64,000 nt of DNA from assembly GCA_033032175.1 (NCBI GenBank), contig CM065322.1, positions 4,278,001-4,342,000 of the forward strand, read 5' to 3'. This stretch comes from Saturnia japonica. Its lineage: Eukaryota > Arthropoda > Insecta > Lepidoptera > Saturniidae. Position numbers and translations under genes: made by a program. Below, in pieces: positions 46,200 to 56,085 of the stretch. A model generated the notes under the pieces. The model worked only from the letters and a program-made list of their open reading frames with translations. It made no database searches and was not told the DNA's origin. Position 1 is the first letter of the stretch. Each line of letters opens with the position of its first letter.

Positions 46200-46737
46200 T
46201 CTATATTAGTAAATCTGTAGTTCTGTTTAATTAATTTTTAGTTCGAATTACACTGATCACGAATATGCCATTATAATTTTTTTTGCCGAATTTAACTCAA
46301 AAATAGCTTGACTGAGTCTTATGAAACTTTGTACATGGGATTTTTTATGTCATTGGTCAATTGATAGGGTCAATAGAAATTTCAATATTATTATAGAAAT
46401 CGTAAGAAAAATATTTCGAAAAAAAAAAAAAAAACTATTTTCGTTAGTTCTTGACCGATTGTGATGAATTTTTCAATAACACTTATAGAAATCGTAAAAA
46501 AAAAAAATTCCGAAAATTTTCAATTTTCAATTTCGATATAAGATTCAGGTAAAATGTTGTAGACGGGAAGCATATATCATACCATAATTTAGAGACTATA
46601 AGAATGGTCGATAATACATTAGAAATCGTAGAATAGATTAATAATATTTAACCAATTCTGATGAAAATTGTAAACGAGAAATACATGCCATTTCTCAATT
46701 GACACAGCATAATGCAGAACCGCGGGCACACCGCTAG
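46200..46737 (+). mobile_element. Helitron-like element (family 2 type), full length
   Basis: Starts TCTATATTAGTAAATCTGTA after an A and ends GCGGGCACACCGCTAG before a T, the A^TC..CTAG^T pattern. The 538-bp body is AT-rich with internal A runs and two similar segments (TATAGAAATCGTAAGAAAAA and TATAGAAATCGTAAAAAAAA), so part of it is internally duplicated. No protein. Confidence 0.6.
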
Positions 46738-48036
46738 TTTTTAATATGTACGTGCTTATAATATAATGGCCTATGACAGTTAAATGACATGTGATATATT
46801 GTGAAATTGCACTCCAACCAAATTACGCCTCAGGTCGATAAACATAGATACTGACATCGGAATGTGCATTCAATTAGGGAGATTATATTATGGTTGTATA
46901 TGACGGCAGCAAACATAACCTTGCAGTAAAATCGTGAGAATCGTTGCGTGACCTCATCATTAGCTAAAAGCACTTGAACTAAAAAATATATACACGTGAA
47001 TAATACACCACGCTGGCTGTTACGGCTTTTCCCGTGGCTTCGTAATACGTACGCGCATACACACGTACTAACAGACGTACAAAGAGGAGACCGAAATAAT
47101 ATAAAACATTGTACTTATAATGTATTCTATCTCTTTTCTTGCAGGTTAAATCCTATAGATATATGTTTGTCTCTTTTTAATGTCCCTCTTTTGTCACATG
47201 GCGTTTCAAATTACGATGGTACTAAAGAAGATTTTACTTCAAAAAGCTTTTATGAACATAGATTCACGTTGAAATAATCTGAGCAAATCGAGAATGTCGT
47301 GCTTGTGTATCGAAATTCATTGACACCACATTGACATATATCGAGTTGATAACCTTTGACACGGGGCATCACTATGTGTGTATCTTTTACGATTAAAGTA
47401 CTTTACATTGCTTGATATTAAAAGCTATTATTCTTTATAGGTTTACATAACAAAATAATGTGTGATAAGATAACGAAATCAACTCACAAAATTTTATAGT
47501 AGTAACGTCCTAAAAATAGTAAAGATTGAGCGTTTCAAACAAACGTTGAAGCTTGCAAACGTTTTTTGACGTGACAATGTCTTATAATTCGTTGGAGCCG
47601 GCTGCACGCACGAAAAAACATGACTCCGCGTTCGGCAGCGTTCGACATCTGCCTTGCATTGCATTAAAATGATACCATTCCATCGGTATTTTCTTATGAC
47701 GTTGTCACGTTCAACTATCGCCAGTAAACCGAGTTTACAGACAACCGATTTTTTTATCCGATTTGGCTGGCACTTAGCAAATTTATGTGGTCCTGCATGT
47801 CATATAAAAACAAAAACATCGACTAAGTTGAACTCGATACCTATTTTTTGATTATCATTATTATTTTATTATAATGTGTTAATCAGTCACGCAAAATGAC
47901 TGAATGAATTTCAATGTTTAGCACACATATAGTTTATAACATGGATTAATACTTTCTATCCTGGTAAGAACAATTTTTTTTAGGACAGACGAAAGAATCC
48001 GCGGACACAACTAGTTGTCAAATTAATTATTAGAAT
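46738..48036. other. No gene recognised
   Basis: Frames 46996-47277 and 47654-47851 have no recognisable domains. Left flank of the large DNA transposon. Confidence 0.4.
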
Positions 48037-48056
48037 GGGGAAGATGAGTTGGTAAT
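48037..48056 (+). repeat. Left terminal inverted repeat of the ISL2EU-like element
   Basis: GGGGAAGATGAGTTGGTAAT. Pairs with 52690-52709. The first ten bases match at nine positions. Weaker symmetry goes on inward: TAGTCAAACTTAATATT against TAGTCTTAAAAAAATCTC, and GATATCTTAAAAACTG against CATATCTTGAAAACTGAG. Confidence 0.7.
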
Positions 48057-48195
48057 TTTTTTATTTAGAATAGTCAAACTTAATATTCAAAAAATACTAG
48101 TGAAAGAATTTTTGCGATATCTTAAAAACTGCTCTTTTAATAAACTTTTAAACTTACGAGTTCTTAAATTGTCGTCCGTATTGCCCGCTCGACGC

Positions 48196-48205
48196 GTGAC
48201 GTCAC
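48196..48205. promoter_or_regulatory. Subterminal GTGACGTCAC palindrome, left side
   Basis: A perfect 10-bp palindrome 159 bp from the left end, upstream of the transposase start. The core TGACGTCA is the classical CRE/ATF binding word. Mirrored at 52529-52538. It could serve expression or transposase binding. Confidence 0.5.
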
Positions 48206-50186
48206 ATCGCTCGTCGCTTCTCACCCGCCCGTGCAATCGTATGCAGTATTTTTAAGTTACTCTTGTTATTTTCGTATATTTTGGTAATTATGGAAAATAA
48301 ATTACCATACAGATATTGTATTGTACCTCTATGTACTAATACAACAATTAGCACTCCAAAAAATATTTTTCCATGTCCCAAATGATAAAAAATTAGAAAT
48401 AAGTGGTGTAAGCTAATGAGAAGGGAGGAAGGAGCCGTTATCGGCAAAGACAAGTCGACATTGTTGCGAAGATCATTTTAATGTGAGTAATATAATAATT
48501 TTATGTATTAAATTACTAGTTTAAGGTACTTACAATTAATTATTACAAAACAGGAATGAAGATGGGCATAGGTATTTACAAAGAAATAAAGCTAGATGTT
48601 CGTAAAAATTACATTGTTGTCTTTTTCGGTTTAAATGTCTATAGTGTGGTCATAAGATGTTATCGATGAAAAATGTGTAGGAAAAATACTCAAATGTCTT
48701 TGACCCATTACTATGTACCTTGGCCATTCATCTTTTCATAGCCAGCATGCCTGTTTATCACTGGTTCCACGTTGTGTAGAAATTCCATTATGTGGAAGTT
48801 ATCAGATAGTACCTACTGGTGTTTTGTCCAGAATACATCTGTAATGAAGTTTAGTCATATACAATAACATTTTTTACTGCAGATCGATTCAGACACAGAA
48901 AATCATATGAGATGGAGACTGTGTGGTGGAACTTTAAAATTGAAACAAGGCACAGTACCATCTAAATTCCATTGTCAAAAAACAAAAAGAACATCTACAG
49001 TCACTCGTCTTGGATACGACAAAAGACAGAGAATAGATTTCTATGAAATGCTGCTTACAAAAGAAGTACAGCTGTCAGTAGCTCAGCAGGACACTGTATT
49101 TGTGTCATTTGATAATGAACCTCTGGATGAGAATGAGCCTATTAATCCATTACCAATTGACAAGACTGTTACGATAGAGTTGCCTAAAACAGAAAACAAA
49201 AAAACAAAGGATAAGAGGATACAAGTAGAACAACAAAAAATAAACGTCCAAACTCAGACCATAAAAAAAGATGGAAAATGTTGAAATGCTTTCACAACAT
49301 TTTTACATCAGTTTTGGCAGTGATGAAAATGTTTGTAGCGGTAGTTTAGATTCGGTATCATCATATTATAGTAATCCCATCGAAACCTGCGAAGTACATT
49401 CGGATAATTTTAAAAACACTGTATTTTTAAAATTGACAATCACTCTAAACTTTATTTGGGGATTCCGAAACAATCATACTTCGTTATTAGCCTATTGGTG
49501 GAAAATAGCGGATGTCTATTAATACATATATTGATTACATTAAAAAAAATTAAACTTAATGACTCTTATCGACGTATAGAAATATATTTTAATACCAAAA
49601 ATGTAAGTCGTATTTTTAGGAAAACAGTGATTTTACTAGCTAAATGCCTAAAGCAAATAATTTATTTTCCAAATAAAGAAGCCGTCAGAGATAATCTTCC
49701 AATTCCTTTTAGAAAAAGATTTTATAATACAATTAGTATTAAAGACTGCTTCGAGATCAGAATAGAGAAACCCTCCAACGCTCTACACCAAGATTTATCG
49801 TGGTCACAGTATAAAGGCTGCAATACTATAAACTATTTAGTGTCTATAACGCCAGACGGAACGATCAACTTTGTATCTGACGGTTATGGTGGTAGGGCTA
49901 CTGATACAGACATTTTTCAAAATAGCAAAATTTTAGAGTTGATGCCAAAGGGAAATGCAATCATGGCCGACAGAGGATTCAAAAGTATTGCAGCAGATGT
50001 AGAAATGTCTAGTTGCCACCTAGTAAGCCCTCCAAGCGTCAGCACAGGTAAAGAAAGTACTAAGGAGGAAGTTATAGAAACCAAACGGATTGCGGCTTTA
50101 CGTATCCACGTCGAACGGGCAATCGGTCGTATACGAGAATTTAAAATGACTTCGCCTCATGCATGTATTGACACAATAGTATATTA

Positions 50187-50300
50187 CGCACCGAGGGAGA
50201 AAAGTAGGACATTCACGCCCGCGCGTATGGTTGTCACCCGAGCCAAAGTCGAGGATGACGATCGCGGGTGGGGATGTCCTACTTTTCTCCCTAGGTGCGT
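50187..50300. mobile_element. Hairpin MITE 1 inside the transposase gene
   Basis: Left arm CGCACCGAGGGAGAAAAGTA continuing GGACATTCACGCCCGCG. The right arm is its near-perfect reverse (GATGTCCTACTTTTCTCCCT, AGGTGCGT). About 38-bp arms, 114 bp in all. TTA precedes it (50184-50186) and follows it (50301-50303), in keeping with the 3-bp TWA duplications of PIF/Harbinger-type MITEs. Confidence 0.75.
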
Positions 50301-50303
50301 TTA

Positions 50304-50429
50304 CTATTTTTTTCTCCTCCGGGATGAAAAGTTTATATATTTTATATATAAACACGCTGTTGCTAGGTTACCGGGAGAGAATCGGGTACTTTTTTTTACT
50401 TTTACTTTCATCCCGGAGGAGAAAAAAAG
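50304..50429. mobile_element. Hairpin MITE 2, directly next to MITE 1
   Basis: Left arm CTATTTTTTTCTCCTCCGGG then ATGAAAAG. The right arm CTTTCATCCCGGAGGAGAAA then AAAAG is its reverse. Flanked by TTA at 50301-50303 and 50430-50432. The arms differ from those of MITE 1, so this is a separate family. The centre has a TATATATTTTATATATA palindrome. Confidence 0.7.
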
Positions 50430-50555
50430 TTATTGATATGTTAGATGATGTCGTTATAATCACATGTGGGCTAGTAAACCTACAAAAAAAATTGTTTCGT
50501 AATGTGAATGCTACTAAATTCGTAACATCTGATACACACACGCTCTGACAGCGTA

Positions 50556-50583
50556 TTTAATGACAATAATAATATTTAATAAA
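50556..50583. terminator. Shared polyadenylation region between the two convergent genes
   Basis: AATAAA on the plus strand at 50578-50583 follows the transposase stop. ATTAAA on the minus strand occurs at 50575-50580 and 50556-50561, downstream of the nuclease stop. Both genes would end within about 60 bp of each other. Confidence 0.5.
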
Positions 50584-50609
50584 AATATTTAGTATGAAAC
50601 AGCCATTCA

Positions 50610-52437
50610 TTAGAACAGTTGCTTAAATATATTTTCCTTCCAAAATATTTCACATTTTTTAATCAACTCCTCACAATAATCCTTATCATAAATTACTTCA
50701 TATATATCAATATTTTTTGTTGACTTGAAATTTTCGTGTGCGATACAAAATAAGCACTTCTCTTTTTTTGTAAAAAACATTTGCATTTGCATTTGAGCAT
50801 AATATTTTTGTGCCACTACACCATCTTTCACATAATTTTGAAATGTTTTATTAGACACTGGGCACTTAATCTTTATTATAAATTCTTCGGCGATACCATC
50901 AGGAGAAGCGCCCAAAACTGGAAAATCATTACACAGAATGAGACCTACTCTAATAAACTTGATATTTTTTAGTTTAGATACTTCTTCACAGACTGCATTT
51001 TCCAAGAGTTTACCTGCAAATAAAAATCACTAAATACATACATGAACTGTTATTATGCTCCTAGTATTACATTTAAATTAAATATATTGCCAACCTCTTT
51101 TCACAGCGAATGTCTCTTTAAATTTATATGCACCTAAGAGGTATTCCACCAAAACTCCATCGGGTGTGCCACATTGACCAGATTTGTGAGCTTTTGATGC
51201 GGTAATATGAGCGTACCTCATTTCATACTATAATGGACAGTCTACCAGTGAGCTAGTTGCTTTCTCAATGTCATCGCATTGCTGAGATCGCATATTTTCT
51301 TTGCAGAATAAAATAAATCTGTCTGCGACATTGACGCCGTTTTCCTTTCTAAACTGATTAACTAGATAATGTATTGATGCTTTGTTTATATCTTCTCTAT
51401 TCCCAGCTCTATCGACTTTTTTATTACAGACTGTAAAAAACTTTCATTCGATGTTTCATCAGAGGTTGATGTTGCTGACGAATGTAGGGATTTTCTTTTG
51501 ACCCATATCTTTAGCTTTAATAAATTTTAACTGCGATCCAACTTGCGACAGTTTAGGTTTCATCCAGTAAGAAGCTATTTCGGTACAAGCAGGCTCCTCA
51601 CTTCGTCTATGTAACCACATGACCAACGCCATGGTATGTTTGCATCCTCCTCTACTTGCCGCACAACCTTCACATTCCAGACTATTAATTTTATTTTCCA
51701 TTTCATCACAAATAAATGTACAGCGATACGCCGCGTCGCGCCGTGAGCCGGACCTTGTGCTCAAGTGCAATTCTCACCTTTACAGTACACAGCGCATGTT
51801 CTCTTTTCACCTGTATATACCCTATTGTGTTATCTCCATAACTATCGCGTCCCAATTTGTGTAATATTGTAAAAAAACTTGAGAATAGTTGAATTTTGAA
51901 GAAAACTTACATATTATGTCATATCGATAATAAACTACAATAATAACAGACAACACTAGTACCTACATGAAGGGTAAAGACATATTTTTAGACAATAACA
52001 ATAATTTAAAGTAGTAATAATAAAATAAACCATAAGGAACAATAAGATTACTATCTGGTAACCAGATGCGAATCATAGTTAAGGCCATTGAAACTGACTT
52101 TTTATCCGAATAAAGTATTGTAGGTACCTACGTCGCGAAAGTTTCATATGGATTTCAAAGCACTGTAGGTACTAAGTTTACTAATAAAGCATTATCTACT
52201 AAATTATAATACTCTCTAAGTTAGTAAAATATGTGACTTACTTTGCAAGTTTTTGTCCTTGGATTTCTGCACTAATGTATTTCGCATGACTTGTGATATA
52301 ATCCGCAACCATAAAAAGTCTACTTTCGGCAGATTGTTGGTTTGTCCACGTGAAAATCCTGGTTCCATTTCGGTTGTATGATTGAGTACCAGTTTTAGAT
52401 TACGAATGAACATACTAAGAAGCGGTTTAACCCGCAA
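50610..52437 (-). pseudogene. SWIM-like zinc finger - YqaJ-type exonuclease gene of the ISL2EU-like element, broken
   Basis: Three exons can be read on the minus strand. Exon 1 (52437-52242) has EPGFSRGQTNNLPKVDF, then a frameshift into VADYITSHAKYISAEIQG, and ends at a GTAAGT donor. Exon 2 (about 51877-51095) has SYGDNTIGYIQVKREHALCT, then after a shift CTFICDEMENKINSLECEGC and AASRGGCKHTMALVMWLHRR, a C-x2-C..CKH SWIM-like finger. It continues with FRKENGVNVADRFILFCKEN, a stop, and ITASKAHKSGQCGTPDGVL. Exon 3 (51013-50610) has VLGASPDGIAEEFIIKIKCP, the YqaJ nuclease motif, and AQKYYAQMQMQMFF. The second motif normally reads E-x-K-C-P. Here the acidic residue is Lys, so the active site is lost even apart from the frameshifts. 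ISL2EU elements are known to carry such a YqaJ partner. Its exact job in transposition is not settled as far as I know. Confidence 0.8.
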
Positions 52438-52528
52438 AACGAAATAGAAAAAAGTTTATCGCGTAAACTTCGCACAACGCCGCGTCTTGCCCGCCTCCGA
52501 ATGACAACGACTTGATCGAACCGGCGAT

Positions 52529-52538
52529 GTGACGTCAC
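52529..52538. promoter_or_regulatory. Subterminal GTGACGTCAC palindrome, right side
   Basis: Lies 171 bp from the right end, upstream of the nuclease gene, mirroring 48196-48205. Flanking bases ACATCGC.CG also match on the inverted strand. Confidence 0.5.
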
Positions 52539-52689
52539 AGCGACTACTCTGATAGCGCATGGTATATTCGGGAGCTACCAACTTGATTTATTTTTATAAA
52601 ACTCAGTTTTCAAGATATGGTCATGATTTTTTCACGGTTATTATTAATATACCATAGAGATTTTTTTAAGACTATGAAAACGCAATTCG

Positions 52690-52709
52690 GTTTCATTTAC
52701 ATCTTCCTC
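52690..52709 (-). repeat. Right terminal inverted repeat of the ISL2EU-like element
   Basis: Plus-strand GTTTCATTTACATCTTCCTC, read in reverse GAGGAAGATGTAAATGAAAC. Followed by AT (52710-52711), as at the left end. Confidence 0.7.
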
Positions 52710-53499
52710 ATTAAAAAATAATATAAAAAAGGTAAGTTTGTTTAATGGAGTTAAATTATAATTTAAAATTAACATGATTAGTTTTGCATTTCAAAAGTAG
52801 CTGTTCAAATTCGGATGAAACGTTAAAATGAAGTAATTAAGCACCTGCAGTAACTCTTTGATCAAGTTAATCCGTGAGATTGCCTCGAAAGTGGGCGTCG
52901 AAATTATTTCGGATTCGTTAGTAAGACATTGAATTTCGTCGGCCATTTTAATCCGTTGCTTGGAAAGATTTTAGTTTGTGAATTAATTAATTTTACAACC
53001 TTTCCAATGTACCTTTATATCTTTTATTGACGTAAATTTTTAGATATACAAGAAGGTAGGCATGAATTTTTACGTCTTTATAATTTGGATTATAATACAT
53101 AATGATTCATAAGGTATTTGTAACTACCATGAGCTTTTAACCTTGTTTGCTTTTTGTTTTCTTTGCTACGAGACTTTCCAAAGACCTCTTTTATTATTAT
53201 GGATGTGAGTATCATTTGATGAAAAATTATTTTTCATTGTAAAACTTAATTATCCTCTAAATTACTATGTTTACGACTGGCTACGAGCATCTACAACTAA
53301 CTATTTCAGCAATTAAATATGTATTTATTATTTTAAAAAAAGTAGTAACTAAAGTCACCGATAACAACTCGCGGTATTCTTTTATCGCAAGTCCAACTGA
53401 ACCTTATCTAGCAAGTTGCTGTTGGGCCAGTCGATCTGATTTTTTTAATCGTAGCACGGCAAGTTATTGCACTGCATCAGATGGTGACCACATTGCAAT
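52710..53499. other. No gene recognised
   Basis: Right flank of the transposon. The frame 53267-53506 has no recognisable feature. Confidence 0.4.
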
Positions 53500-53720
53500 C
53501 CAATAACATCGGTGACTACAGTGGTGTTGCTGTCATGGCGGCCTGCTCAAATGTCTCTTCACGTTATGCTTGAAGGACTCCATATTGTAGGAAGAAGGGA
53601 ACAATACTAGCCGGAAGACTGTTCCACAGATTCAAATATGTGACTTGACTGCCCGCGACCTCTTAAAACTCTTCTATGTCTTGTCGAGAAAGAAAATTTC
53701 TGCCCTTATTTTTGTAATAC
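53500..53720 (+). repeat. Probable old retroelement fragment
   Basis: GTGTTGCTGTCATGGCGGCC, CTCTTCACGTTATGCTTGAA and CCGGAAGACTGTTCCACAG resemble a lepidopteran interspersed repeat I have seen in other sequence. No second copy in this window, so the call rests on memory. Confidence 0.25.
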
Positions 53721-54280
53721 TACTTTTATTTATAGAAGAAAAAAAGAGGAGATAGATTTCTCTATTCATATTATTTTGTATCATAATAATAGCCAATGTT
53801 AGGTAGGAATGGGGGTTGTTCTGAGGAACTTTCCGATGTGATGCTCTCCCCACCGTTCCAAACTCGCACCTCTCACCTTCGGCTGGGTGCTAGCCTCACA
53901 ACCTAAAACCTGGCCGAATCGAGATAACATTAAGGTTCTCTGGAACTTCTTTTTATGTACGCTAGAGTTGTGATACCCAGCACGGTTTTATCCCGGACTT
54001 CTCTCTTCTATAAAGTATTGAAATATATTCTCCCAGGTCGATAACATAACAGTAATCGGGTGGGTTGTCTGGCTGTATATTATGCCAGTATGTAAATACT
54101 ATTGATAGATGGTCTGCCAGTTAACATATAATTAAAATTATGACCACCTCCAAAATGAATAGGGCTATGCTGCCGCTAATCTAATAGAATCGTACAAATA
54201 GCCTTCCTAGGTACAACCAGATGCCTTGACTGTTTCATGGTAGATAATAAATAAAGTTATTGGTAACGTAATAAAATATA
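53721..54280. other. No gene recognised
   Basis: A balanced patch at 53840-53930 (CGCACCTCTCACCTTCGGCT) shows no recognisable product. Confidence 0.35.
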
Positions 54281-54639
54281 CTAGCGGTCGCCCAATGGTC
54301 TAAATTTGACCAAACGCTTCTTGATTTCCTATATACTATTTATTATTTGTTTTACATTTGCAATATGATAATGAATAATATATCTTGTGCCACTTTTCTT
54401 CCCTGAATATCAATGCCAATGTTTTTGGGCGTCTAAGTTTAATGGCACTTGTCGGGGTAGTGATCGCAGTATTATTTTATTCAATTTAATGTATTTGTAA
54501 CACATAATACATACCCATGACTTTTAGCTTTCTCCACTCCTCCATATAAACTTTAATAATGCAAAATCTCACAGTCCTCTGTGCGCGCAATGTGCTTAAA
54601 AGGAATACGGAGTTTTCTCCTCACGTATTAACATATAGA
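54281..54639 (-). mobile_element. Helitron-like element (family 1), minus strand
   Basis: On the minus strand it starts TCTATATGTTAATACGTGAG and ends GACCATTGGGCGACCGCTAG. The hairpin before the end is partly kept (GGTCAAATTTAGACC). The interior GACAAGTGCCATTAAACTTA matches the other family 1 copies. Confidence 0.7.
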
Positions 54640-55149
54640 TTCTAATTATTATGGATATCGATATACGTAACAGCACTAAATTATTTACCTTCATCCGGTT
54701 GTAAAACGACAAGACCTACGCGCCGTACGCGTCATGCAGTCTGCATACTATGTCGACCGTGGTCACTATGTCAACAAAAAATATGCAAATGTCTTAATGC
54801 GGTTCATTACTAAACCGGCTAATGTAATACAGTACTAAACTTTATTTAAACAGCTGCAAATGCAACGTGGTAACCGAAGGAAGGTAAAAAACATTAAATG
54901 CAGTCAATGTATCAGTATTTAAAAGCGATGTTCGAACATTTGAAGGTTATCGGAAGGTAAAAGTAAGTTTGTTAAGTTAAGAAAAATCGACATGCTTGAG
55001 AGAACATTAATATCAATGCATTGTTGAAATATTCCAAACAAATTGCATAAATCGCTCGTTTATTTAGAACCGCACTATTGTGAAATATTGCATGACTGTA
55101 AAATGTACTACCAATTTTTAACCTACTTAAGAAAAGGAGAAGGCTCTCA
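54640..55149. other. No gene recognised
   Basis: Only a small balanced patch at 54705-54770. Confidence 0.4.
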
Positions 55150-55320
55150 ATTTGAATTTATACATAATTTAATGGATGCTCAGCCGTAACTTATTTGTTT
55201 ATGAAGAGTGGCCCTATTTTAATTTCATTGATATTGGACCTAAACCTTGAAAATAGATCAGAAAACTCGTCAAAATCATTAAAGTTGTTTTTCTTATTTT
55301 TTGTTAAAAATTTATTTTTT
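55150..55320 (+). repeat. Interspersed repeat D, plus-strand copy, diverged
   Basis: CTCAATTTGAATTTATACAT, CAGCCGTAACTTATTTGTTT and GACCTAAACCTTGAAAATAG keep the repeat D order. A piece of about 30 bp seen in other copies is missing after TTTATGAA. Confidence 0.55.
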
Positions 55321-55919
55321 ATTATTTTTAAGACATTTTTTATATTAAATTAGAACATTGGCTGTGTAAAGTAACATACAACATATACATGCTTGAAAAT
55401 AATGTTGAAAACAATATGATTACAACCAAGAATAGAGTCATAAAAGAAACTGAGAAACTGAAGAGAAACTGTGTCAATTAGTCAATGGGGGGTTAAGTAA
55501 GTTAGAAATTTTCTTCAAGGAGTTTCCCAGATCTCATTAGAAAAACTGATTTTACATTATAGCAAAGAAATGAGACTTAGTAGGACACGACAATTTTGTA
55601 AATTTTTAGGGACACCATTTGTACAACTCGCAATATTGGCACATACATACAACCGGTGAATATTCAGTAATCAAACGCGGTGGTAGGGATATCTGTTCCT
55701 GACTGGATGAATCACATAGTGATAAACCCATCACATTGTTTTTCTTTTTTTGTCGTATTACGTGATTAGCCAGTGTATCGCACCTTTAGCTATACTTTTC
55801 CTAGCACCCCCCTCCCCCCAAGTGATTTGCAGTTTCGTATTTTATTCAAAATAATTTCTAGAGTAAATTTATTATTAGAATTGCAATATTAGAATTTGAT
55901 TTATTTTGCTCCACTGGGT
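55321..55919. other. No gene recognised
   Basis: Contains a C run (CACCCCCCTCCCCCCAAG) near 55806. Otherwise AT-rich. Confidence 0.4.
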
Positions 55920-56085
55920 CGCGACCTCCATGCATGTGGTGAAAAGTCCGTCATAGTGACTCGCTTTTACGTGTCGCGTTTCGGGATCAGCCTGTGCCTA
56001 TCCAGTTAAATGAATATCGACCTTGACCTCGGTGGTCGCCGTCGTGTTTGCACTATGCTGTGCTTACCATCAGAGACAGTAACGT
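55920..56085 (-). repeat. Interspersed repeat C, minus-strand copy
   Basis: The reverse of GTGTCGCGTTTCGGGATCAG and the GTGCTTACCATCAGAGACAG stretch matches CTGATCTCGAAACGCGAC and CTAATGGTAAGCAC of 11800-12070. Confidence 0.45.

Larger units (their letters stand above)
48290..50548 (+). pseudogene. THAP zinc finger - DDE_Tnp_4 transposase (ISL2EU type), broken
   Basis: Exon 1 starts at the ATG at 48290: MENKLPYRYCIVPLCTN gives the C-x4-C pair of a THAP finger. After frameshifts, RNKWCKLMRREEGAV and CCEDHFN (C-x2-H) follow. AAT^GTGAGT at 48482/48483 and TTTTTACTGCAG at 48882 bound a 400-bp phase-0 intron. Exon 2 closes the THAP domain with LKQGTVPSKF. Two shifts (near 49275 and 49460) lead to the catalytic frame 49456 onward: IKDCFEIRIEKPS (first Asp, residue 97 of that frame), WSQYKG, ITPDGTINFVSDGYGGRATD, IMADRGF (second Asp, 172) and LRIHVERAIGRI (Glu, 220). 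Two hairpin MITEs split the gene at 50187-50429. The typical C-terminal end, MLDDVVIITCGLVNLQ, resumes at 50438 and stops at 50548. An AATAAA lies at 50578. All three catalytic residues survive, but no intact protein can be made. Confidence 0.85.
48037..52709 (+). mobile_element. ISL2EU-like DNA transposon, near full length, inactivated (4.67 kb)
   Basis: The left end GGGGAAGATGAGTTGG (48037) and the reversed right end GAGGAAGATGTAAATG (52709) form short terminal inverted repeats with one mismatch in the first ten bases. AT flanks both ends (48035-48036 and 52710-52711), a 2-bp target duplication. Further symmetry inside the ends includes a GTGACGTCAC palindrome at each side. Two genes converge: a THAP-DDE transposase on the plus strand and a SWIM-YqaJ nuclease gene on the minus strand, with stops 61 bp apart. 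Transposase, YqaJ partner and 2-bp duplication together define the eukaryotic ISL2EU superfamily as I know it. Both genes are broken, and two MITEs have inserted. Confidence 0.85.

Noticed and set aside
50098..50355. Minus-strand 85-codon frame over the transposase and MITEs
   Set aside because: Runs through the palindromic MITE 1, so it repeats plus-strand residues. No independent support.
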